Shown here piece by piece: positions 1 to 7,484 of a stretch of DNA of 17,241 bases (position 1 is the stretch's first letter; each line of letters opens with the position of its first letter). The stretch spans positions 1-17,241 of the forward strand of contig DBQD01000039.1 in the NCBI GenBank assembly GCA_002305715.1. The letters are read 5' to 3'. A program made the translations under genes and the position numbers. This DNA comes from Proteiniphilum sp. UBA1403 (lineage in GTDB: Bacteria; Bacteroidota; Bacteroidia; Bacteroidales; Dysgonomonadaceae). Below the pieces are notes generated by a model that had not been told where the DNA came from, ran no database searches, and saw only the letters and a program-made list of their open reading frames with translations.

Positions 1-307
1 TATTTAGTCATCTCGCTGTTTATCAAACAATTGAACTTAACATCACAGCTCATGATACAGGATAAGCACTCCCAACAACTTGGATTGTAGGGAATTCTAC
101 CGGTATTGTATTACTAAAAGTGTAGAAATGCCAATAAATTGTACCAATTTGCAACAAGAATAAAGAGGCTGCTTAGAGTGTCAGGTTAACCCATATGTCA
201 ACTTCATATCCTCTTTATATCCTCCATATGAAAAGAGAAAGGGGATATATGGGTAGGATAGGGGGAAACAAGAGGAAAACGGTCAATAAGAGACTAGATT
301 AGCGAAA
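1..307. other. Intergenic stretch with no convincing gene
   Basis: No reading frame here is long or protein-like enough to call a gene. Several short frames run off the left edge: plus-strand frames closed at about 63 and 90, and a minus-strand frame starting near 52. None has recognisable content. Two structures are visible: an imperfect inverted repeat at 190-253, and a 12-base match at 24-35 to the 3' end of the neighbouring barrel gene (319-330). The rest shows no promoter, tRNA or strong terminator that I can support. Confidence 0.5.
190..253. repeat. Imperfect nested inverted repeat downstream of the barrel gene
   Basis: The outer arms CCCATAT (190-196) and ATATGGG (247-253) are exact complements. 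Inside them, ATCC pairs with GGAT and CTCTTT (211-216) pairs with AAAGAG (232-237), with bulges between. The structure lies about 55 bases after the stop of the minus-strand barrel gene, so it could contribute to ending that transcript. However, no U-run follows it on the minus strand, so I do not call it a Rho-independent terminator. Confidence 0.3.
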
Positions 308-1549
308 TTACCTGTCTCCAAACAATTGAAATGCATAAGAGAGCTTGAATGAGAGTTGACTCACGTCGGAGCTTCTCTTTATGATATTCTGCGTAACGTT
401 GGTTGGGGTATAATATCTGCACTCCATGGAGAGCGAACGATAGTTATAACCAATGCCAAAAAGTAGGTGAGAAGATGAGGTAAACTTCTCATTGTAAGAG
501 TCGGTGAAAGAGATGTATGATTCGGACATGATAGAGTAGGGCACAAAGGCTGTTTTTACAAACAGACGGTTATTTTTATCCAAATTCATGTTGTATTTAA
601 TACCAATTGGTAATTCAATGGTTGCAAGTTCAACCGCATATCCAGCATATAATGGAGGGTTCACTTCACCACCAACGGTAACATTATTCGATTTGTATGT
701 TAACCAATTGGCTTCTACAAACAGACTCCATTTGTATCGATTGAAGGGGAAAACATATTCTGTTTCTAGACCAAAACCAAAGCTGGTAACTTTACTAAAG
801 TTTATTGTTGGAGCCGTTTCATTGGTATTCTGGATAGCAAATCCAATACTGTTGAAGGTAACGCCCGGCTTGAGTAACAGTTTACCTTTTCTGACCTGAA
901 CACTGCTAAACGAAGCATAATTTTCGTTCTTGCATTTATAATAGTTTTCGAAATAACGCACCAAGTCCTTTTTGGTATATGAAATGCGATCAGCTTTCTT
1001 CGCATCACTACATGCCAAGTACAGATTTAGTTGATCCCGGAAACGGTTGTCGTGCAATATTTGCTCCACAAAATTGGGGGTTATGCCCACTTGGTATTTC
1101 TTGTAGACAAGAGGTACAATGCCGGATTCTCCAACACGAAAAAAGAAAAGAGGCGCACCAAAATCGTGATAGGAGTAGAGCGATGCAGATTTCCCTTCAA
1201 CAAGCACATTAAGATATACATGCCCTTCCTCCCAACGCGTTAGGGTGTCTCGTACAGTTTTTATCCTATCCGGAGCCAAATCTATGGCTACGAATGCTCG
1301 AATACATTTGAGTTCATTCTCAATTCCAAATTCCTCAATTTTAGACAATTCGACCTTTTGCACTTCATCAGAATCGGTGAATTTATATTCATAATTCATG
1401 GTAGATTCCTCGTTTCCAATGTTCCGGATAAGGCAAAGGAACTTTTCTTGCCGGTTATTGACGATATAACCTTCTTTGAAATTCATCTGCGCGTGTATCA
1501 GCAAACTTATCGAAAAGAAAAGAGTGGTAAGGATTTGTTTTTTTTTCAT
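308..1549 (-). CDS. Exported outer-membrane beta-barrel protein of unknown function
   Basis: This 413-residue protein starts with a clear type I signal peptide: MKKKQ, then a hydrophobic core, with likely cleavage at IHA|Q near residues 20-21. Residues about 22-210 form a soluble-looking module containing the segment EGYIVNNRQEKFLCLI and a charged YFENYYKCKN stretch. From about residue 218 to the end, alternating polar and aromatic strands look like an eight-to-ten-stranded barrel ending in YAFQLFGDR. Such proteins are common in Bacteroidota and mostly uncharacterised, often labelled porin or PorT family. It is the last gene of the polA-side minus-strand series, 67 bp after the radical SAM gene. 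The ATG is followed directly by a run of nine A residues, a possible slippage site. No Shine-Dalgarno is visible. The export and barrel calls are inference from sequence pattern; no function can be assigned. Confidence 0.8.
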   Translation of the reverse strand: MKKKQILTTLFFSISLLIHAQMNFKEGYIVNNRQEKFLCLIRNIGNEESTMNYEYKFTDSDEVQKVELSKIEEFGIENELKCIRAFVAIDLAPDRIKTVRDTLTRWEEGHVYLNVLVEGKSASLYSYHDFGAPLFFFRVGESGIVPLVYKKYQVGITPNFVEQILHDNRFRDQLNLYLACSDAKKADRISYTKKDLVRYFENYYKCKNENYASFSSVQVRKGKLLLKPGVTFNSIGFAIQNTNETAPTINFSKVTSFGFGLETEYVFPFNRYKWSLFVEANWLTYKSNNVTVGGEVNPPLYAGYAVELATIELPIGIKYNMNLDKNNRLFVKTAFVPYSIMSESYISFTDSYNEKFTSSSHLLFGIGYNYRSLSMECRYYTPTNVTQNIIKRSSDVSQLSFKLSYAFQLFGDR

Positions 1550-1616
1550 TGGATAACAATTTTAGGTTTTTTATTGAATATCAAACAGCATGTAATTTTC
1601 TTCGTTGGTTTAAATA

Positions 1617-2393
1617 CTAACCAGCTACGTTTGTTCTGATTCCGAGCTCCTCTACACGGGCGGCAATTTGTTGCAACAGGGTCAACGACGCCTTTTCTAG
1701 CCCTTTTGCGGGTGTCTCCCGGTCAATGGTATAAATCATCACTTCGCGAGGCTGGAGCTCTCTAATGAGCTCTAACCACGCCGAAATCTCCTCTTCCGTG
1801 GTATTGTCTATTTCTTCCCCTTCAAACACTCCTTTCAGGAACATTGTTTGTAGGATGAAATTGCCCTGAAATCGCTTATAATGTTCCACCTGCTTCTCCA
1901 CAGAATAGGATGGAGAGTTGGGTCTATCGATTAACTTAACGGTATGGTTGAATGCTGAATCGAGTTTGAGAATAGGATTATCTATCTGCCTTATGGCGTC
2001 AAAAACGGCCTGTTTCGTAATGTGCATGCCGTTGGACAATACGCTTATTTTTGCCTCCATACAATGTTGATTCCGTAGTTCAATTGTGTCTGCAATGATT
2101 TCAGCAAATTCGGGATGCGAGGTTGGCTCTCCATTCCCTGCAAAGGTAATGACATCAAGCTTTGTACCCTCTTCATGCAGGGAGATTAGTTTATCTTCGA
2201 GGGCTACCTTCACAAGCTCCCTACCCGGCAATTTTGTTTTGGTGCGAAAGTCCTTGTTGAAGCCACATTCGCAGTAGATACAATCGAATGAACAGTGTTT
2301 GCCATCGTATGGCAACAGGTTCACACCCAGCGAACATCCCATTCTCCTGCTATGCACTGGGCCGTATACAATTTCATGAAAAAGTATCGTCAT
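1617..2393 (-). CDS. Radical SAM protein, COG0731-like, substrate unknown
   Basis: This 258-residue protein has the radical SAM cluster motif C34-x3-C38-x2-C41 in the context CSFDCIYCECG, preceded by the family-typical GPVHSRRMGCSLGVNLLP. The segment AGNGEPTSHP at 85-94 corresponds to the glycine-rich/GE motif that helps bind S-adenosylmethionine. Relatives are often labelled 'wyosine (imidazoG37) synthetase-like' because COG0731 includes archaeal Taw1. Taw1 also needs three more cysteines for a second cluster, but only C20 precedes the motif here. C43 and C111 are the other cysteines, so true Taw1 activity is doubtful. The gene starts 33 bp after the YqaA-type gene and 67 bp before the barrel gene on the same strand, which suggests co-transcription. 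The superfamily call is secure; the reaction is unknown. Confidence 0.9.
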   Translation of the reverse strand: MTILFHEIVYGPVHSRRMGCSLGVNLLPYDGKHCSFDCIYCECGFNKDFRTKTKLPGRELVKVALEDKLISLHEEGTKLDVITFAGNGEPTSHPEFAEIIADTIELRNQHCMEAKISVLSNGMHITKQAVFDAIRQIDNPILKLDSAFNHTVKLIDRPNSPSYSVEKQVEHYKRFQGNFILQTMFLKGVFEGEEIDNTTEEEISAWLELIRELQPREVMIYTIDRETPAKGLEKASLTLLQQIAARVEELGIRTNVAG

Positions 2394-2426
2394 AATAAAC
2401 GTAAATTAATAGCTGGTTTCTACAAC

Positions 2427-2879
2427 CTAAAACCAAGAAACAATCTCTTCTGTACCAAATCCAATCAACAGGTAGCGCAGGAACTTGCCGACAGTCATTG
2501 AAAACATGACCACGGGCACATTAGAGCGCATGAAGCCCAATGCGACTAGCAACACATCTCCAACGAATGGCATAAACCCAAAGAACCCCATAATTGCCCC
2601 TTTTCCCTGCATCCATTCAATGGTTTTATCGATCTTTTCTGGCTTTATCTTGAACCACTTATTTATCCATTCCGTCTTGCCGAGCATTCCCAGGTAATAA
2701 CAGGTGGCGCCTCCTAAGGTATTCCCGATAGTGGCATAGAAGATACTGGTCCATATGTCCATTCCAGCGGCAATCAGAGCGGCAAAAACGACCTCTGAAC
2801 TGAAGGGCAAGATGGTTGCAGCCAAAAAGGATGCCATCAGCAGCCCCCAATATCCATATTCAGTCAATCCGTCGAGCAT
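2427..2879 (-). CDS. YqaA-type membrane protein (DedA/VTT superfamily)
   Basis: About 150 residues, strongly hydrophobic, with a layout resembling the YqaA (COG1238) branch of the DedA/SNARE-associated family. A first hydrophobic segment (about 10-38) is interrupted by the polar PFSSE, as in a re-entrant loop. GNTLGGATCYYLG follows, then a short charged cytoplasmic stretch (KWFKIKPEKIDKTIEW), then MPFVGDVLLVALG, resembling the PxxGD-type segment of YqaA proteins, and a last membrane segment. DedA relatives include lipid-carrier flippases such as UptA and DedA, but the role of the YqaA branch is not established. The start is chosen at the ATG at 2879; an in-frame TTG lies one codon upstream (2882). 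It lies 28 bp after polA and 33 bp before the radical SAM gene, all on one strand. Confidence 0.85.
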   Translation of the reverse strand: MLDGLTEYGYWGLLMASFLAATILPFSSEVVFAALIAAGMDIWTSIFYATIGNTLGGATCYYLGMLGKTEWINKWFKIKPEKIDKTIEWMQGKGAIMGFFGFMPFVGDVLLVALGFMRSNVPVVMFSMTVGKFLRYLLIGFGTEEIVSWF

Positions 2880-2907
2880 CAAGTTTGAGATTAATAGTGC
2901 CTGTGGT

Positions 2908-5715
2908 TTAATGGGCTACAAGCCAGTTCTCCCCAACTCCCAGATCCGTCTTCAATGGAATCTGCAGTTTGAAAGCATTCTCCATCTCCGTTGTCACAAT
3001 CTCCTGCAGCTTGGTCAACTCCTCAGGTACGACGTTGAAATTAAGTTCGTCGTGCACCTGCAGGATCATTTTCGAACGCATCTGTTCCTTCTCAAGTCGC
3101 TTGAAAATGCGTATCATCGCCAACTTGATGATATCTGCAGCGCTTCCCTGTATGGGAGCATTGATGGCGTTGCGCTCTGCATAGCCGCGTACAGTGGCGT
3201 TACCTGAGGTGATGTCGGAAAGATAACGCCTTCTACCAAAAATTGTTTCTACATAACCGTGCGTACGTGCCCGATCAATGCTCTCGTCCATGTACTTTTT
3301 CACATCAGGGAAAGTTGCAAAGTACTCATCGATTAACTCTTTTGCTTCGGTACGAGAGATTGTAAGACGCTCTGACAGACCAAAGGGTGTAATTCCATAG
3401 ATAATTCCGAAATTGGCCGTCTTGGCCTTCCTACGCATGTCTCCAGTAACATCTTCAATGGGTACTTTATAGATCTTGGCTGCAGTGGCAGCATGGATAT
3501 CTTGTCCCTTATTAAAGGCTTCTACCATGTTGTGGTCGCCACTCAAATGAGCCATGATACGGAGTTCAATCTGTGAGTAGTCGGACGAAAGGAACAGACA
3601 GCCCTCATCGGGTATAAAGACTTTGCGCATCTCTTTGCCGCGCTCATCACGAATGGGGATATTTTGCAGGTTTGGATTGGTGCTGCTCAATCGCCCTGTG
3701 GCGGCTACGGTCTGATTAAAGGAGGTGTGTATCTTGCCGGTATGGGGATTAATGAGCAGTGGAAATGCATCGATGTAGGTGCTTAGCAGCTTTTTCAATC
3801 CTCTTTGTTCCAATATCTTTCCAATTATTGGGTGCTTCGAACGCATCTTCTCTAGCTCCTCCTCACTGGTTTTATACTGACCGGTTTTGGTTTTCTTGGG
3901 TTTGTCGGCAATTTTTAACCGATCGAAAAGCACCTCCCCAATTTGTTTGGGTGAGTTGATGTTGAACTCGATTCCGGCCATTTCGGTGATCTCTTTCTCT
4001 ATCTGCTGCAATTCTTCGGTAAACTGCACTGAGAGCTCGTTGAGTGCTTGTAAATCGAGGCGTACGCCTGTCCACTCCATGTCGGCAAGGACATAGATCA
4101 GGGGTGCTTCCACTTCATAAAAGAGCTGTTCGAGGTGCTGAACTTTGATCTCTTTCTCAAGGATATGCTTTAACTTCAATGTGATATCAGCATCTTCTGC
4201 AGCATAGTCTGTTACGATGACCGGATCTACATCGCGCATATTTCCCTGGTTCTTACCTTTGGGACCAATTAACTCTTCAATGTGAATAGTTTTGTATTTC
4301 AGGTAGATATCTGCCATATAGTCCATCCCGTGCCGAATTTCCGGATTGAGCAGGTAATGGGCAATCATGGTGTCGAAGAGCGAGCCCTGTACTCGGATGC
4401 CATAGTTGCGAAGTTCCAAGATGTCGTACTTGATGTTTTGGCCGACTTTCTCTATTTTTTCGTTTTCAAAGAATGGTCTGAAGATCTCCACCTGCCGCGA
4501 AGCCTCTTCGCGATTGGCTGAAATGGGCACATAATAGGCTTCTCCCTCTTTAAATGCAAAGGAGAGTCCCACTAACTCACTTAAAAGGGGATCCACACCG
4601 GTGGTTTCGGTATCGAAACAGACCGATTGCTGTTCGCAAAGCTGTTTACACAATGTAATCATCTCATATTCTGTCGATACCATACTATAATGGTGGGGGG
4701 TAGTGTGGATATCGCTGTATTCGGTTGGTAGCTGCACAGCAATCGCCTTTTCGGGTTGCGACAACTGTTGGGGCTCCTCCATATCGAATAGGGCAAACAA
4801 ATCGCCTTGTTGGGGCGCTTTCTTCATCATTTTAACCGGCTCCTTCTTCAATACACGAGAGAGTAGGGTGCGGAATTCAAACTCTTCTAAGATCGATTTG
4901 ATTGCTTCTTCGTTGATCTCTTTTCGTTGTAAATCATCTTCTTCGACGTCAATAGGCACATCTATCTTGATGGTTGCCAGAAATTTGGAGAAACGTATCT
5001 GTTCACGATTCTCTTCAATCTTGGTCTTTAAGCTTCCTTTCAACTTGTGGGTGTTCTCCAAAAGCTCGTCAATGCTGCCGAATTCATTCAATAACTTGAC
5101 GGCAGTTTTTTCACCAACACCTGGACAGCCGGGTATGTTGTCGGAGGCATCACCCATTAAACCTAGCAAATCGATCATCTTACTGGGATGATCAATTTGA
5201 TACTTTTCCATCACCTTTTTGTCGTCCAGCAAATCGAATTCGTTACTGCCATACTTGGGCTTGTAGACGAAAATATGCGACTCTGTGAGCTGTCCATAAT
5301 CTTTGTCGGGTGTCATCATGTAGACATCAAACCGCTCTTTATTTGCTCTTTTGGCAATGGTTCCTATCACATCATCGGCTTCATAACCTGGTACCTCAAT
5401 AACAGGTATGTTATAAGCTTGGATGACATCTTTGATGATAGGAACGGAAAAACGAATGGTCTCGGGTGTTTCTTCGCGCTGCGCTTTGTATTGTTCAAAT
5501 GCTTCGTGGCGAAAAGTAGGCCCGGAAGGATCAAATGCAACAGCAATATGGGATGGATCTTCTTTGCGAAGGAGCTCTTCGAGTGTATTGATGAATCCGA
5601 AAATGGCCGAAGTATTGCGACCCTTGGAGTCGATGCGAGGGTTTTTTATGAATGCGTAATACGATCTGTAAATAAGAGCGTAAGCATCGAGAAGGAAGAG
5701 TTTATTCTTGTTCAT
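2908..5715 (-). CDS. polA: DNA polymerase I with 5' nuclease and 3'-5' exonuclease
   Basis: A complete 935-residue family A polymerase, used in Okazaki-fragment processing and repair synthesis. The 5' nuclease domain (about 1-290) carries its acidic residues in LLDAYAL, FDPSGPT, YEADD, TPDKD and GDASDN, and has the helix-hairpin-helix GCPGVGEKTA. A variable linker (about 290-345) follows. The 3'-5' exonuclease (about 350-530) keeps FDTETT (D368, E370), NIKYD (N427, D431) and YAAED (Y504, D508), so proofreading looks active, unlike in some Gram-positive PolA proteins. The polymerase domain has motif A SDYSQIELR (D712), motif B with K765, F769 and Y773, and motif C QVHDE (D889). F769 matches the usual bacterial discriminator against dideoxynucleotides. 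The ATG at 5715 fits the family N-terminus. The gene is divergent from the polyprenyl synthase across 72 bp and heads a minus-strand series of four genes. Confidence 0.98.
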   Translation of the reverse strand: MNKNKLFLLDAYALIYRSYYAFIKNPRIDSKGRNTSAIFGFINTLEELLRKEDPSHIAVAFDPSGPTFRHEAFEQYKAQREETPETIRFSVPIIKDVIQAYNIPVIEVPGYEADDVIGTIAKRANKERFDVYMMTPDKDYGQLTESHIFVYKPKYGSNEFDLLDDKKVMEKYQIDHPSKMIDLLGLMGDASDNIPGCPGVGEKTAVKLLNEFGSIDELLENTHKLKGSLKTKIEENREQIRFSKFLATIKIDVPIDVEEDDLQRKEINEEAIKSILEEFEFRTLLSRVLKKEPVKMMKKAPQQGDLFALFDMEEPQQLSQPEKAIAVQLPTEYSDIHTTPHHYSMVSTEYEMITLCKQLCEQQSVCFDTETTGVDPLLSELVGLSFAFKEGEAYYVPISANREEASRQVEIFRPFFENEKIEKVGQNIKYDILELRNYGIRVQGSLFDTMIAHYLLNPEIRHGMDYMADIYLKYKTIHIEELIGPKGKNQGNMRDVDPVIVTDYAAEDADITLKLKHILEKEIKVQHLEQLFYEVEAPLIYVLADMEWTGVRLDLQALNELSVQFTEELQQIEKEITEMAGIEFNINSPKQIGEVLFDRLKIADKPKKTKTGQYKTSEEELEKMRSKHPIIGKILEQRGLKKLLSTYIDAFPLLINPHTGKIHTSFNQTVAATGRLSSTNPNLQNIPIRDERGKEMRKVFIPDEGCLFLSSDYSQIELRIMAHLSGDHNMVEAFNKGQDIHAATAAKIYKVPIEDVTGDMRRKAKTANFGIIYGITPFGLSERLTISRTEAKELIDEYFATFPDVKKYMDESIDRARTHGYVETIFGRRRYLSDITSGNATVRGYAERNAINAPIQGSAADIIKLAMIRIFKRLEKEQMRSKMILQVHDELNFNVVPEELTKLQEIVTTEMENAFKLQIPLKTDLGVGENWLVAH

Positions 5716-5733
5716 ACTGTAAAGTTACAAATA

Positions 5734-5767
5734 TTTGTTGCGAACAGGAGAATTATTTTTACTTTTG
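5734..5767 (+). promoter_or_regulatory. Possible Bacteroidota-type promoter for the polyprenyl synthase
   Basis: TACTTTTG at 5760-5767 matches the Bacteroides -7 pattern TAnnTTTG exactly. TTTG at 5734-5737 is a candidate -33 element with a 22-base spacer; the TTG at 5738-5740 gives a spacer of 19. The start codon follows 20 bases after the -7 element, which fits a short leader. The opposite direction, towards polA, shows only a weak TAACTTTA-like sequence just before its start codon. Confidence 0.5.
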
Positions 5768-5787
5768 TAAGTCATTAATTAGGTGTA

Positions 5788-6762
5788 ATGGATCAAAGTA
5801 AGATAATAAAAGACTTTCTGCAGGATGAGCTTCTCCTATTCGATAGCTACTTTCGAAATTCAGTGAAAAGCGATAATCCTAGAGTGGCAGAAATGATCAC
5901 CTATGTGTTTAACACAAGCGGAAAAAGACTGAGACCGATGCTGGTGCTGTTAACAGCGAAAGCATGTGGTCGAATTATTCCGGAAACATATCACGGTGCT
6001 GTAACGGTTGAATTGTTACACACAGCCACGTTGATACATGATGATGTAATTGACAAATCGGAGACTCGTCGCGGTAAAAAATCAGTAAATGCTATTTATG
6101 ATAATACGAAAGCGGTACTTTTTGGAGACTACTTGTTGTCAACAGCACTACTGGAAAGCGTGAAAACCAACGATTTAGAGATTGTTGCCATCATATCGGA
6201 ACTGGGTCAAAACCTCTCTGAAGGTGAGTTGAATCAGTATTGTGTGGCGCAGGAGATAATTGTAGATGAGGATGCCTATTTTGAAGTCATCGACAAGAAA
6301 ACGGCTTCTCTTATGCGTGCCAGCATTACCATTGGTGCTATTACAGGAGGGGCTGATAAAGAGTTGATTTCGCAATTTAGTCGACTGGGGACACTACTGG
6401 GTATTTGCTTTCAAATACAAGACGATATTTTCGATTACTTCCAAAACGATGTGGGTAAACCGACTGGAAACGATATCCGGGAGGGAAAGATTACATTGCC
6501 GCTTATATACGCATTAAAAAATGCTCCACAAGATACGGCAGTTGAAATAATGCAACTCATTGTTTCAGGGTTATATACGGAAGAGAATATCGAAAAAATA
6601 CTTGCATTTGCACGTGAGCACAAGGGTATTCAATATGCCTACGATAGAATGAATGGTTTTCTGGAAGAGGCCGAGTCGATTATTGACAATTTTGCATTCG
6701 ATGGAAACATCAAGTCATTGATGCACCTCTTCTTGACCTATCTGAAAGAGCGTAGGTATTAA
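5788..6762 (+). CDS. Long-chain polyprenyl diphosphate synthase
   Basis: This 324-residue trans-prenyltransferase chains isopentenyl diphosphate units onto an allylic primer, most likely to make the side chain of menaquinone. The family motifs are in order: GKRLRP (45-50), the first aspartate-rich motif DDVID (D85, D86, D89) followed by RRG, GDYLL (113-117), and the second motif DDIFD (D212, D213, D216). GNDIREGKITLP (227-238) follows. The fifth residue before the first aspartate is alanine (A80), a small residue typical of long-chain (octaprenyl or heptaprenyl type) enzymes rather than farnesyl or geranylgeranyl synthases. The exact chain length cannot be read from sequence. It is the only plus-strand gene, divergent from polA and convergent with hsp20 across a perfect hairpin. 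Confidence 0.95.
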   Translation: MDQSKIIKDFLQDELLLFDSYFRNSVKSDNPRVAEMITYVFNTSGKRLRPMLVLLTAKACGRIIPETYHGAVTVELLHTATLIHDDVIDKSETRRGKKSVNAIYDNTKAVLFGDYLLSTALLESVKTNDLEIVAIISELGQNLSEGELNQYCVAQEIIVDEDAYFEVIDKKTASLMRASITIGAITGGADKELISQFSRLGTLLGICFQIQDDIFDYFQNDVGKPTGNDIREGKITLPLIYALKNAPQDTAVEIMQLIVSGLYTEENIEKILAFAREHKGIQYAYDRMNGFLEEAESIIDNFAFDGNIKSLMHLFLTYLKERRY

Positions 6763-6765
6763 ATA

Positions 6766-6796
6766 AAAATATCACTCCCCTATGGAGTGATATTTT
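6766..6796. terminator. Bidirectional Rho-independent terminator
   Basis: AAAATATCACTCC (6766-6778) and GGAGTGATATTTT (6784-6796) are perfect complements: a 13-bp stem with a 5-base loop. The A-rich left end and T-rich right end provide the U-tract on either strand. It lies 3 bases after the polyprenyl synthase stop and 20 bases after the hsp20 stop, so it can serve both converging genes. Confidence 0.9.
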
Positions 6797-6816
6797 ACAT
6801 TGTCAACCTTTTACGT

Positions 6817-7242
6817 TTATTGAATCTCAATAAGTCTGGTTGTTGAAATCTTTTCTGCATGAACGGTTGGGATCTCAATCGTAAGAACTCCGTTTTCTAC
6901 TTTTGCTGTGATATTGTCTTTATCCACATTGTCAGGGAGAATCATTCTTCGCTGGAACTGTGTATAAGAGAATTCACGTCTCAAATAAGAGCCTTTCTTG
7001 TCTTTTTCTTCCGTTTGGTTCTTCTTTTCAAATTCAATTACAAGGTTGTTAGAATCATCAATTCGTACGTTGCAATCCTCTTTCGTCATGCCGGGAGCGG
7101 CTACTTCCACCATATATCCGTTTTCATGCTGTTGAATGTTTATAGCTGGTGCTGATTTGTAACTCTGCTCCATCCACTCATTACCAAAGAAATCATTGAA
7201 TACACTCGGTAACCAGTTGTTTGTTCTTCTAATAATTGTCAT
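6817..7242 (-). CDS. Small heat-shock protein, Hsp20/alpha-crystallin family
   Basis: A 141-residue cytoplasmic holdase that binds unfolding proteins without ATP. A short N-terminal arm (RRTNNWLPSVFNDFF) precedes the alpha-crystallin domain, about residues 32-126, which includes EVAAPGMTKED and ends in the hallmark ENGVLTIEIP (117-125). The C-terminal tail holds an I-x-I anchor (I138-E-I140) that normally docks on a neighbouring dimer during oligomer assembly. The length is typical for the family. It stands alone between two terminators, so it is probably a single-gene transcript. An AAGGAG sequence sits 7 bases before the ATG, which supports this start. No CIRCE-like inverted repeat is visible upstream, so its heat-shock control is unclear. 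Confidence 0.95.
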   Translation of the reverse strand: MTIIRRTNNWLPSVFNDFFGNEWMEQSYKSAPAINIQQHENGYMVEVAAPGMTKEDCNVRIDDSNNLVIEFEKKNQTEEKDKKGSYLRREFSYTQFQRRMILPDNVDKDNITAKVENGVLTIEIPTVHAEKISTTRLIEIQ

Positions 7243-7249
7243 AATTAAG

Positions 7250-7255
7250 CTCCTT
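7250..7255 (-). promoter_or_regulatory. Strong Shine-Dalgarno sequence of the hsp20 gene
   Basis: On the minus strand this reads AAGGAG (AAAGGAG including 7256), ending 7 bases before the hsp20 ATG. Inspected leaders elsewhere in this window lack such a sequence, as is usual in Bacteroidota. Its presence suggests unusually strong or specially regulated translation of this stress gene. Confidence 0.75.
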
Positions 7256-7428
7256 TCTATTTAGTTTATTTCGTTATTCAGTTTGTTATACTTATATATA
7301 CTCAAAGGTTGTGCCGATCCGTAAAATAGAATATGAAAGGGTCTATACATGTCATTATGTCTTACATTTATTTGTTTTTTGCACAAAAAAATCATTAAAT
7401 ATGCCTTTTTGTCACTATTTATGCAAAT

Positions 7429-7457
7429 AAAAAAGCCGACTCATAAAGAGCCGACTT
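7429..7457 (-). terminator. Rho-independent terminator of the beta-galactosidase gene
   Basis: In minus-strand RNA, AGUCGGCUC pairs with GAGUCGGCU (plus-strand positions 7448-7456 and 7434-7442). This gives a 9-bp stem with two G-U pairs, a 5-base loop, and a U-run from the A tract at 7429-7434. It lies about 28 bases past the stop of the GH2 gene. Plus-strand RNA would have A-C mismatches in place of the G-U pairs, so the element is directional. Confidence 0.8.
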
Positions 7458-7484
7458 CATTTTTATTCCTAAAAAAACACTATT

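Noticed and set aside
1..90. Open reading frames running off the left edge on both strands
   Set aside because: Several frames are open over only 20-30 codons and none has family-like content, so none can be preferred as a partial gene.
5188..5778. Long plus-strand frame of 196 codons antisense to the start of polA
   Set aside because: It is a shadow of the polA reading frame; polA is intact with all catalytic motifs and the antisense product has no family-like pattern.
6610..6620. Second CACGTG core inside the polyprenyl synthase gene as another parS site
   Set aside because: The flanking bases differ from the parS consensus at most positions and the site is coding.
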